Shown piece by piece: positions 1 to 10,815 of a DNA stretch of 64,000 bases (the first letter of the stretch is position 1; each line of letters begins with the position of its first letter). The stretch covers positions 5,731,877 to 5,795,876 of the forward strand of contig NC_051434.1 in assembly GCF_001649575.2 (NCBI RefSeq). The letters are read 5' to 3'. This DNA is from Kryptolebias marmoratus (Eukaryota; Chordata; Actinopteri; Cyprinodontiformes; Rivulidae). A program made the position numbers and the translations under genes. The notes beneath the pieces were generated by a model. It saw only the letters and a program-made list of their open reading frames with translations, searched no databases and was not told the DNA's origin.

Positions 1-1074
1 GTGCCAGGAATCCACTGTATACCCAGCGAGACATATCCCGAGACTGGACTCTCCTTCACCCAGTCGAGGAAATTGTATCAATTGCGTTGAGAAACCAGCT
101 GATCAGATCCATATTCCTTAAATTTTTGGAAAATATGCAAAAAGAGGCTTCGAAAAAGGAAAGGCGGGGGGGGCACCAGGAGACAGAGAGAAAAGAAACA
201 CGTCCGCCTTCCACCAGGAGCAGGAAAAAAAAAAAAAAAGACCATTGGTCTTGGTGCATCCCTAGGACTACAGTTTTAACTCTACAGGCATCAGTTTAGA
301 TCTAATATAGAAAGATATAACTTTTTTTTTCTCACAAAGCTGCTAAGACTAAAGTCTTGCACTTTTTTGTGCCTGAAGCCTCCAGATGATAGAAAACTAC
401 AGAACTGTCCCAGAGCCTCCAACAGAAAATCAAAGCAAAATTTCTGCAAAACACTAAAAGTCATTCTGTTTCAGATTTGCCTGTTTTACATTTCTTACAC
501 CAAAACCATGAGCGCCACATTGATGTGTGCAAGAATGTTTTATGGTACAAGTTGGTCTCTGTTTATGATAATAGCAGCAGTTTGAGGCAAAGTTTTAATG
601 AATTTTTAGTTTGAATCAGATGTAAAGTTTTGCCAAACAGCTGATAAACATTTGATCAGCAGTTTCTCTCCTTTCTCCTGTTTTCACACACTTTAATAGA
701 TTCAGATGGAGCTTTTCAGCATTTAGCCATGGAAAGGGTAGTCAGTTTTGCTATTTTGCTACCATTTAAAAAACAATTGTTTAGTTTAGTTTACGTATTT
801 AATCGTTTACGTTTTACCGACTTGCAGGATGTAGAGATGAGATTTGCTAACTTTTATTATTCGGTTCTAATGAACAGTGAGCCGTTCAAAGACCTACATT
901 TTCATTAACTGTAAGTCACTTTTCCTCCAAAAAGCCAAATGGTTTCAGTTGTTCTATGACAGAAATCTTTTATAGTAATGAACTGAGAATCCCCCTGCAG
1001 CTCTGCGGGGACGTTCAGCTCAGCGGAGCCTCTTTTTAAATCATCACTTTGAGTCGTAACTTTACTGTTTCCAT

Positions 1075-1091
1075 TCTCTCTCTCTCTCTCT
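1075..1091. repeat. (TC)n microsatellite, short
   Basis: About eight TC units. Confidence 0.88.
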
Positions 1092-1589
1092 GTGCTCTAA
1101 TCAGCATAATCTGCAGCAGTCAAAGGCAGGTGTTTTCAGATGAAAAGCGATTCCTTCGCAGCTCCGAACAGCAGATACAGTCGGCGCAGACTCACATTGG
1201 AGATGAAAGAATGTAAAAGCAGAGTTACTGTCTCTCATTAGCTGCTAGAGATGAAAACAACACCTAAAGAAAAGGTAATGTTGGCATTTTATTTATCAGA
1301 TGAACAGAAACATGACTCCAAATTAAATGCTCTGTATTTCTGTACATAAACAACGTCCTCGGTCGAATCCGTTTAAGAAAGCATGTAAATATTCTGCAGT
1401 TTTATTTTACTATTCAGAGTGCAGCAAGAGGGAGAAATGACCGGAAAAGATGCAAATATGAAGAAAGAAAATAACAAAAACAAGCTTTTATTAATGTTTC
1501 CTAATAGTCTTTGTACAAACTATAAGATATTTATTCAGATAAAGTGATAAAACTAACTTTGTTAAAAGCAAGATAACAATATAGTTACT

Positions 1590-1750
1590 TTGTCATCTCA
1601 AAAAACCTAAAATAGGCTTTTGATTTCCGTACGAAGAATGTGAAAGGCGGGTAATCATATAATCAGTTTTTTAGTCACTTTTACAGATACTGAGGTAAAA
1701 TTTAATGTGGTAGTAGCTCTGAATCCTCCCCAACACACACTCCAAGGGTT
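1590..1750 (+). repeat. Family A fragment
   Basis: Contains TTTTACAGATACTGAGGTAA and TGTGGTAGTAGCTCTGAATC followed by ACACACTCCAAGG, the 3' part of a family A monomer. The rest is missing or decayed. Confidence 0.5.
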
Positions 1751-3084
1751 CATATGAGGTCTTTGTTTAAAACAAGTTGTTCACTAGATATTAGGATTGA
1801 TAAATTATTTGAGAAATAGTAACTAAAACATGATTGCTGACAGAGATTACAGCAATAAATCTTTTTATTGCCAAAAATAAGAAAAGCAAAAGAATAAATT
1901 CCATTCAGACAGAGTTTATTGATCTCAGTTAAACAGAACAAAATGTTGCAGCCAGGCTGAGTTTTCTTTGGCAGTGTTTTCTGTCGAGAGTTTTCAGTTT
2001 TCTACAGCTGAATATTATAAAATCTGCACTTCGTCTCGTCTAGTTTCCAACACTTTTGCACAGAGAAGCTGCTAAATCCTTCGTTTTCACAGAGCTGTCA
2101 TGTAAAACAAGCCAAACTCTGCTGCTTCTTTCCCTTTCTGAGCGTCCCCACTCTTCACTTGTTTACACTCGGCAACATTTTCTAAAGTAAACTCTGAGAG
2201 GGGCTCCATCAGCATCACATGAAAAAAGGCAGCATTTACTCAAGTCAGCGCTCTTTAATCTTGACATGTGAGGGACGACAGTAATTTCCTCTCTTCTGCT
2301 GCGAGCGCAGCGGCGTTTTGATGATGTAAACACCTGAGTTTATTGTGGCTGCTTTCAAATTGCCTGAAGTGGCTGCTTCTGTAATTGCGGGTTGAATCGA
2401 CGTGTTAAAGACTGAGCTTTTCCGCTGGAGGGGGGCGGGCAAAAAAAAAATCGTCAATTCGTGTAAATAATCATGTTCATGCTTGACTTTGCTGCGAAGT
2501 CATGACAAGTGCGCTGAAAATGATCTTAAAACTCGCAGGGACGCGCGAGTCCATCACACGTTCGCTGAGAGAAAGATCTTTAGGTGAGAGTAATTACCTG
2601 CAGGCTCGAGGACGGCTAAGGTCAGAGGAAATGAAGCTTTCTAATTGCAGTTAGAAAGTCAGCAAACCACAAAGGGGCAAACTTTTTGGCAAGATTTAAA
2701 AAGACGTGTTTAGTAAACGGGGAGAGGCAGAGTTTTGGGAAAGTTCAGAGGGAACGGGGGAGGAGGATTTGGAGAGATGGACGTGGAAACCAAAGCAACC
2801 GTCTCCTCTGCCGGTTGTTTTAGGGGGCTTGTGTGTCTTTTATCTCTCTGAGCTCCAACACTCGTCTTATCTGAGAGACAAAGAGCACAGACGTCCTCGC
2901 AGAAATAAAAATACAAAGTTTTTTTTTTTGGACTTCACCCATCAGAAACCGCACATCTACAGCTTTTCAGTGCAGATAGAAACCACTTATTTGGCTTTTA
3001 GTTCCACATTAAGTGGCTCAAATGTAGTTTTAGCTCCTCAGTCCTGATCTGTGAGGCTGAAAGCTGCGGTCGGTTTAAAACTCA

Positions 3085-3820
3085 AAGCCACAAGATGTCT
3101 GCCACAGCCAAGTGAAGTTTTACAGATGTTGAGCTAAGATTCGGTGTGGTAGTAGCTGAGAGTGATCCCCGTCACATACTCATAACTCTGTCTCAGAATA
3201 TCATAAACCACTGTTTGGATTTTACAGTAACTCTCAGACAGTAATCCCTGGATGTACATCTATAACTGATTAACCAAATTCAAGATGGCCACCACAGCCA
3301 ACTGATCCTAGAAAGCACAAAACTAGCTTTAATTCGGGCGGTTTTGCAGCTGTTGTGCTAAAATCTGGTGCGGTAGAAGCTGAGAGTCATTCATCACAGA
3401 TACTCCAAGTGTTGCTCATTACACAAGACCTTTATTCAAAAATGTAGCATTAATTGTTGGAGTCAGCTTTGTCTGTTAGCAAAATATCTCATCAACCACG
3501 GGACGAATTTTAATGAAACTCTTGGCTGCGTATCTGCAAATGACTCACTTCTGGAGTCCACCCAATTCAAGATGGCCGCCACAGCTAATTAACCTTACTC
3601 TGCTTATATACGGCTGTCTTTAAGTGAAATTTACAGATACTAAGCTAAAACTTGGTGTGGTGGTAGCTGAGAGTCATTAACAACACATACTCCAAGCACT
3701 AACAGATCATACAAGATGTGTGCCTGCTTTTATTTTGAAGGTTTAACCAAAATGATTATAATTGCCTTTTATTTTAAATAAGATGACATAAAACTCTGGC
3801 ATGAAAGGTGGTGGGTGATA
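3085..3820 (+). repeat. Family A repeat, array of about three monomers
   Basis: Three successive copies of the 'AAGATGG CCGCC ACAGC' block (near 3091, 3283, 3571), each followed by a 'GAGCTAAAATTTGGTGTGGTAGTAGCTGAGAG'-like block (near 3130, 3350, 3638; split here only for reading). The monomer is about 190-290 bp. The array ends with GGTGGTGGGTGATA, the family's short inverted end. Monomers have diverged from each other. No coding capacity. Confidence 0.7.
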
Positions 3821-5484
3821 TGCATTATATCAGGAATGCTACACTAATGGTTTATATTAGTAAAATTAAAAAAATAAGAAATTAATAAATTGTTTTTTAG
3901 CAATTATAGAAATGTTGAAGAAACCAAAAATTCAAATGCAATACTTTTGTTTTAAAAATCTTAAATTAAAAATGCTTCTACATTCACAAACTTTTTATAT
4001 CTTGTTTAAAAAGATCTAAAGTTTCTACAATTACTTTCTGATATTGTTGCTAAAGTGGAGTTATTTTTTTCTACTTTGATTTTCTGGGTCATTTTTATTC
4101 AAATCAGTTTATTTCAGGTTGTTTATATTGTGGCATTTCACAACAAAAAAGGGTAGCAAATGTGTTCCATTCACATCCGAATTATATTCAGTTCCCTACA
4201 TTCAGATTCAGTATATTAGTCTTCATAAAACACCCGTTTTAAAACGATTGTTTTGCCAAAAAAATCAGTAGATTGCAACAAAGATTTCTGCCATCCTCGT
4301 GGATTGAAATCAGCTAGACGATGGAGAGAACTGGCAGCCCTCTGAGGGAGTTTTCTCTTTGTGATGTTTGTGTTTATGGGTTGCTCTTTTAATGCTTTAG
4401 GTCGCATTTATGCAGAACTCCGACAAAATCCAACCCTTGTATATGTTTATGAACATTTATACGATGTCATTACTCGGTATGCAAAGGTTTACAATCATAG
4501 CTGCAGACATAAATACACACGTCTTAAAGTCAAACACAAAATGTCAACCGAATCATAATCTTGAACTGTAAAGGGAAGTAAATAAATGGAGATTTTATCA
4601 CTGATTACCGTGGCGACTGTAATTTGCACCAGACTTCAGCATATATATTATAATATATTTATATGTTTTTAAATATCAGCTCTTTTTGACGGCTTGTAAA
4701 TTGATAAGCTTTAATACGTAGCAGACGACATATGCTGCATTATTAAACAAACATCAGTGTTTTCTGCTTTAGACAACGTCAGCTTAACAATGGCTCCTCG
4801 CGTCTTCATTTTCTGCTTGTCGTCCATCTATATCTCCTCTTCCTTTGTTCCTGTTTTGTCAGGCATTGTAACCTCCGTCTTTTCACGTCCTACAAATTAA
4901 GACTTGCATTCAGCCATCAATCACCCAGTCTTTCACACAACAACAAGCCACGGAGGCGAGGGCTGATTTCCCTCTAAACTCTCTCTGACGAACTGTTTGA
5001 ATCACTGCTGGCTTCCCAATGGCCGGATCAGAGTTATTTAGCCTCACTTTTTATATTTTTAATGTTTTGTGGTTGTCAGAGTGAGCTGTGAGGTGGCTTT
5101 CATGGTGCCTGCTTATCTCCCGACCACCGAGCTGTTAGTACACACTCATTTTCTCTGCGGTCTGACGTGAGGAATGGACTCTTTGTTTAAAAGCAGCGGG
5201 TTTAGCCCACGATCGTCTCGGCTTCTTTCTGCACACAGAGCAGGTCGCGCGGACTTTTCTGAAGAACCGTGAGCTCTCTTACTGAGACAAACGAGTCATT
5301 TAAAAAGGCATTCAGGCATGAATTATTAGCTTGTAACCTTTGATCGTAGCTGCTTCTGTGCAGACACGCATGGATGACTCCACCAACAAAGTCTAATGTA
5401 CAAAAGGGTTTGTTTGACTTCTTCTTCATCAGTCATGAAGGTGTAACGTCAGGATGATGTGTGGCTGGTTTGAAATACCTATTA

Positions 5485-5590
5485 GTCGTTAGCTCGTCAA
5501 TCTGGTCAGAATTAAACAATATTTCTCCAAACTAAGGTAGTTCAAGGTAGAACCCTGCAGAACTCTACTTTAAAAGATCTGAATTAACCT
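5485..5590 (-). repeat. Family B end fragment
   Basis: Minus-strand fragment containing ATTTCTCCAAACTAAGGTAG and AAAAGATCTGAATTAACC, similar to the right end of the 18914-19566 element. The rest of the element is missing. Confidence 0.4.
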
Positions 5591-5654
5591 TTTTAATTAT
5601 TTTTTTCATTCTAATCTAATCTAAATTGTTTTGTTTAGTCTTTTTTAAAGTGAG

Positions 5655-5900
5655 TGAAGTGAGATTTATTTATATAGCACTTTTCAGGAACAAGGTGATC
5701 CAAAGCGCTTTTACAACAGAAACAAAAACAGAATCCAATACAGCAAATACATAATGAAACACAAAAAAAGGAAAACACAACAATCATGTATAATCTAAAT
5801 GAAATGTAGGATAATCTAAATAAAATCACGAAAGCAGACGTATCTAAGCACAAGCTGAGACAGTCAAAATAGTAGCTAAAATAATCTAAATAAAATCATT
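5655..5900. repeat. Interspersed repeat fragment (TTTATTTATATAGCACTTTTCA type)
   Basis: Begins with AGATTTATTTATATAGCACT and CAAAGCGCTTTTACAACAGA, phrases that recur in many fish genomes as part of an interspersed repeat, followed by A-rich sequence with the motif ATAATCTAAATAAAATCA twice. Class unknown. Confidence 0.4.
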
Positions 5901-6100
5901 ATAAAGTTAAAGAAAGGTCTGCTTTCCAGCAGCTGAACCCTCCCTGTTGTTTTAACATTTTACTGTGAATTTTCCAAAACATGCCCGGCTGGAGTCCTGA
6001 CAACCACTGAATAAGCAAACGCTAAATGCTAAATAGTCTACACTTATATGCTGTAGCATCTTTTTACCCTGTCACACAGTCTCGCCTCTGAAATGTTTCC

Positions 6101-6122
6101 TGTTGTTGTTGTTGTTGTTGTT
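6101..6122. repeat. (TTG)n microsatellite
   Basis: About seven TTG units. Confidence 0.93.
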
Positions 6123-6724
6123 CATCAGGCAACCAAGTAAACATCCTCAGGTCCTCTCAAACCATCTCATTTCTCGTAGACAGAATGGAAATAAATCGGT
6201 TGTGCTGGAGGAAAAAGCTGATTAGCATTTCTGTTGATACTTCTCTCTCCTCTCGCCAGCTTCGTCCTTCCGCTCCGAAGCAGAGAAAGCGCAGGTTGTT
6301 AACAGAAGGATGCAATTTAGGAGATTAAAATTTATTAGGTTCTCATCCAGAGCACCTGATTTGATCTGAGCCGGCTGAAACAACATACAGTACGCTCCTG
6401 CAAACCTCGGGTCACACAGAGCTTGTAAATTATTCAGTGTTTATTTGAAGCCACAACCCACAGAAACATGCACTAACTAGTTGCCAAAATGCTTTCCAGT
6501 GATTCTTTTTTTCCTTCCCTTTTGTTGCTTATTTGCTGCACATATGAGTTGAACCAGGTTGTTTTCTTGTTTTATAGATTTTTTTTATTTTCTTTTAAGC
6601 CTCCAACTTTTGCCTTTTTACTTTTTTAAAGCTTTAATGAACGTACTTTGGTTCATCTTTGGACCTTATTTGTGTCTCTGGCAGGAAGTGTGTCTCTTTG
6701 TGAGTGTGCATGTGTTTGGTTGTG

Positions 6725-7290
6725 TCTGTACGGTTGGTAAACATAAACATAAACAGATTTTAATGAAATTTTCAGAAAGAATTCACTGGCTGCACATCTG
6801 CAGCTGACTAACCTTTGGAGTCGACCGGATTTAAGATGGCCGCCTCGGGCAGTCAACCTTAAAAACACAAAATTAGCTACAACTCAGTCAGATTCACAGA
6901 TATTGAGCTAAACTTTGGCGTGGTAGTAGCTGAGATCCGTGTTTAAACCTTCAACTCAAGTCTGTTAGCTGAATATCTCATGAACCACTGCGCAGATTTT
7001 ATTAAAACTTTCAGAAAATAATCATTGGGTGTGTATCTACAACCGATCAGTTTTTGGAGTTGATTCGTTTTAAGATGGCCACCACCGCTAGTTAACTTAT
7101 CAAACACAAAAATGGCTAAAGGTCAATTAATTTTGCAGATACTGAGCTAAAATATGATGTTGTAATAGCTGAGAATCATTAAAACATACCCTGAGAGGAA
7201 CATCTTAAATATTGTTTAAGTTCATAAAGATCTCCATCATGTTTTCACATAAAATGATCTTAGTCTGAAACTGTTGGGGCAGGAATGCTT
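6725..7290 (+). repeat. Family A repeat, two tandem monomers
   Basis: The blocks AAGATGGCCGCC (6833) and AAGATGGCCACC (7072) are 239 bp apart. Each is preceded by an ATTTTAATGAAA..TTCAGAAA block and followed by GAGCTAAA..GTGGTAGTAGCTGAG. This spacing gives the clearest monomer length. Confidence 0.68.
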
Positions 7291-8821
7291 AGTCTTTAAT
7301 AATTATATTTAGTCTTTTTCTTTCTCTGATGGCATCATATTTATACTTTCAATATAAATGACCATGTTAAGATGGAACATTTACTAAAGAGTAATGTTAG
7401 TGGTATGGCTGCTTTTCTTGGCTCCTAATTAAGTGAAAAGAAAGATGGACGACAGATTTCTGAGACAAAGTGTCCTTGTTTTAATTTTACCTGAAGCTTT
7501 TTGTGTGTAGAAGCTTCCGTCGGGGTTAAAGGGGTTTGGTTCTGGTCCTGCAGAACTTCCCGTGCCCCTCACTTTCTCCTGCAGTCTGGGGGTGGGACAC
7601 AGCGCCACCATCCAGTAACGTGGCAGATGTCTCTCACTCGGAGATTACTCACTGTCAAGTAGGCGGTAAAAACAGGTGACACATTTATTTGCGGGGCGTG
7701 CGCGAACAGGGCTCCGGCGATTAGTCATCATTTGTGCAAATGTTCCTTCTTTTCACTTCCACTTCCCGAAAGGACCGGTTTTAGTTCTAAATCAGTCGCC
7801 GCACGTTCTCTTTAACCACTTCCACAAAAAGCAGTCCACTCCTACACCAGGAGACTCCACCTTAACAGCTTAACTGCACATGTGGTTCAATAAAATATGG
7901 AGCTATCACTGTTAAATAGATGTCTGGTCTTAATGCAAGAGAAGAACTCTGAAGAGCATCAGCTTCCCTCTGTTAATGGTGTACTCATGTAACACTTAAT
8001 GTGCACTCCAGTTATCTGCGCTCCTGTTTCTTCTCTAAAGTCAAATCTTTCTACATTTAAAGAACAAATATTGGGGGGGTTGGTATGATGCTGGTCCAGG
8101 TGTCAGCTCTGATTGTCTGCAGCTCTGTTTGGAAATAATAGTCTTGCTAAAATGTTCCTGTAAGACACAAAATGCCATAGAGCGTATTATGATCTGCAGT
8201 GTATCTCATGAACTGTGTGTGTTTGTGTTTTAGAAGGAAAGAAACCAATATTGCTAAATATAAAATACCTTCAAATGCTATTACCTCTCAAAAGTGGATT
8301 TGTTTATGATTGCATCTGATTATAGTGGCAAATTTCTGTTGGACTGTAGTTCCCCGCATGCAAAACTAAACAGTGTAAATATTATGAATATATATGCACA
8401 ACAAAAGCCTATTTTTGTGACATAAACCTCAGTGATGCTCCAATATCTGGAGTACTGCTGCTGTTTGTTCTTCCTGAAAGACATTTTAATCTCTGCTGCT
8501 GGTGGAGTCGTCTTCCTTCCTTTTTGAAATCACTCCAAAAGCATCAACCAACATTGTAGACCAGGATTTCAGACCGACCCCCCTCCAACTATGATCTTTG
8601 ACTCAAAAGGCTGTCTACAAAGCGACGCATTAGAGCAGATTTATTGGTTCCGGTCCGGCTTCATAAAGAAGGTCGTCCTCACATTTAGGTCCAACCCAAG
8701 GGGTAGCATTACCCTGACCTCTTTGTCTTTGATTTAAAGTTAAAATATTCCATTTCGACATGCGATATGTTTTCAAGAAGTCAACATGCTATTAGTTGTT
8801 GCCAATTCCTTTTATCTAAAC

Positions 8822-8995
8822 CAGTGGTGCTCAATCCTGGTCCTGGAGGGCCACCATCCTGCATGTTTTCATTGTGTCCCAGCTCTTCAACTTCTGCAGA
8901 AGCCTGTCAATCACTCGTTCATTCAGATCAGGTGTGTCAAAGCAGAGAAACATCTAAAATTTAGGATGGAGTACCTCTGATCTTAAGAGATGCAA
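8822..8995. mobile_element. Degenerate hAT-type MITE (CAGTGGTGCTCAATCC type)
   Basis: The left end CAGTGGTGCTCAATCCTGGT is the subfamily whose right end is seen complete at 19330-19354 (ACCAGGATTGGACACCCCTG). The inner motif ATTCAGATCAGGTGTGTCAA is also shared. The right end has decayed past TTTAGGATGG, and no target duplication can be made out. Confidence 0.6.
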
Positions 8996-10090
8996 CTTCA
9001 GTATGCCCGTATGTGGTGTATAGAACTAGTTATTAAGCATGCAACACAAACTTATAACATTCATTTTTTTATGCTTGTTATGGAAGAAAAATAATACTAA
9101 ACATAATATATCAAATTACTTCAAAGTAGACATTCCAATGTTTGCTTAATCTAATATTTTCAACCAAATAAATGTGATTTTTAATGTTATTTAAGGATAA
9201 TTGACTTTAATACCAAATCAAAGATCATATATTGACAGACCTCTGGACCAACCTTCCCTATTAAATGGCTTTTTGCAGGTGTGGCTTATTCCCCTTTTGT
9301 TTTTAGGTGCACCCCTGAAAAATTTCATCTTTTAAAAGCTACAAAGCCTCCCCCTCACCTTACATCACAGAAAGGATTAGGAAACGTCCCCCCCCAGCAT
9401 GACTGTGCAAACATTTAAGTTAAATGACATTCAGCTTTAATCTGGCCTTCAAATATCAAATTTGTTGGTTGTTTTTTTTATAAGTGGGTTTTCCAAAGCT
9501 AATGAAATAAACCAAAGAGATTTAAAATCTTTTTAAAATTGCTCAGCATCTGTTTCATGGCTGTATATCAGCTAAAAACCACTGATCCTTACACTTTGTG
9601 AATATCTGGCACCCTTTAACCTCCTTAGAAGAAGCCTAATTGTCATTTCGGATTCTCCGCTGTACATCGAGTTGTGGCTGAAGCAGCAGATCGTATCTTG
9701 GCACGGTTCACCAGCCGAGTCCTTTGCAGCTGCAGCAGCACTGATGCAGCGAAGCAAAGACACTATCAGCTTCACATTAACCTCCCTCTGTGTGCCAAAC
9801 GTCTGTTGACCCAGACATATTATTAACTTACAGGAGAGTCTTATCACGACATGGGAAGATCACACACACGGTGTAATGTGCATCTAATTTTATTACACAT
9901 ATATACAGCTCCAGAGTGGTGTAACTGGAGGGCCTGCTGGTTCACGCCCCCTCGTTGCAGCTGGGGGTGTGGCTCGATTGCAGAAAATGAAAACGGTTTG
10001 ATTCCCACCAGGTATTTTACAACTTCCTCCTGAGTCCCCACCCCTCCAGATCTGCAGCTCACATAGTGATTTCTATTCAGCACGTCGCCT

Positions 10091-10137
10091 CCCCCCCCCC
10101 CNNNNNNNNNNNNNNNNNNNNNNCCCCCCCCCCCCCC
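10091..10137. other. Assembly gap (22 N) inside a poly-C tract
   Basis: Eleven C (10091-10101), 22 N (10102-10123), fourteen C (10124-10137). The gap is flanked by the same homopolymer on both sides, so it is most likely an unresolved poly-C run and its true length is unknown. The open minus-strand frame across it is an artefact. Confidence 0.95.
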
Positions 10138-10778
10138 TTTGCTTGTAGAAGCCTCAGTGTACCCGCTGGGACCTATACGCCCTGACACCAATATTATATG
10201 CATTTACACAGCCGCCTTGGCACGATGCAGGGTTCTGCACCGAGGTTAAGGCGTCTCGCTCAAGGGTGATGTGTCGCAGTGGCAGGTACAGTATGGTCCC
10301 AGGGGGGAATTTCATTATGTATTCAGGCCCCCAGCTGGTAAATATACGTTGAATGCTACCGAGTCAGCAGGAGCAGGCGGCGCACGCAGAATGCCCAATC
10401 ACTTCAGGTGGTTTGCTTTGAAACAGCAGAGGTTTGAGGGGCTGGAGGAAGGGCTTTCTGTGTCAACACTGAGCTACAAGAGAGCGAAGACGTCCCTGAG
10501 AGCCAGTTAAGAAGAGAGGATTTCCAAATGGTTTGGGCTTTTTTTTGATACATGACTTAAAAATCTTAAAACTTTAACAACTATATCAGGGTTTTCTGTT
10601 TATTTCGACTTAGTTATTATGTGATTTAAGGTTTCAAAGTTCTTGAAACATTGCTAACATGCCAGCACTCATATTTCAACAGTTTTTAATAGGCTGCATC
10701 ACAACATTCAACCATTTTACACTCCTGGTCAGCCGGGGGTGACGGTTCTGATTTGCCAACAATTATTCAAAGGAAAAG

Positions 10779-10780
<2 letters not shown>

Positions 10781-10812
<32 letters not shown>
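10781..10812. repeat. (AT)n microsatellite
   Basis: About 15 AT units followed by TATAAAA. Confidence 0.95.

Positions 10813-10815
<3 letters not shown>

Larger units (their letters stand above)
1..3084. other. Intergenic DNA, no gene seen
   Basis: A+T-rich single-copy-looking sequence with a TC tract and a family A fragment (1590-1750). Open frames are short, lack homology and start or end in low-complexity runs. Confidence 0.7.
3821..6724. other. Intergenic DNA, no gene seen
   Basis: A+T-rich. Apart from the family B fragment (5485-5590), the repeat at 5655-5900 and the TTG tract, I see nothing I can name. Confidence 0.7.

Noticed and set aside
3085..3820. Phage, plasmid or bacterial defence system
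   Set aside because: No prokaryotic gene organisation anywhere; the repeated blocks are a dispersed eukaryotic repeat.
9970..10005. tRNA-like B-box (GGTTTGATTCC) suggesting a tRNA or tRNA-derived SINE
   Set aside because: No convincing A-box at the right distance and no cloverleaf could be folded by eye.
9844..10203. Minus-strand frame across the N gap
   Set aside because: The Gly-rich centre is poly-C read backwards plus Ns; artefact.
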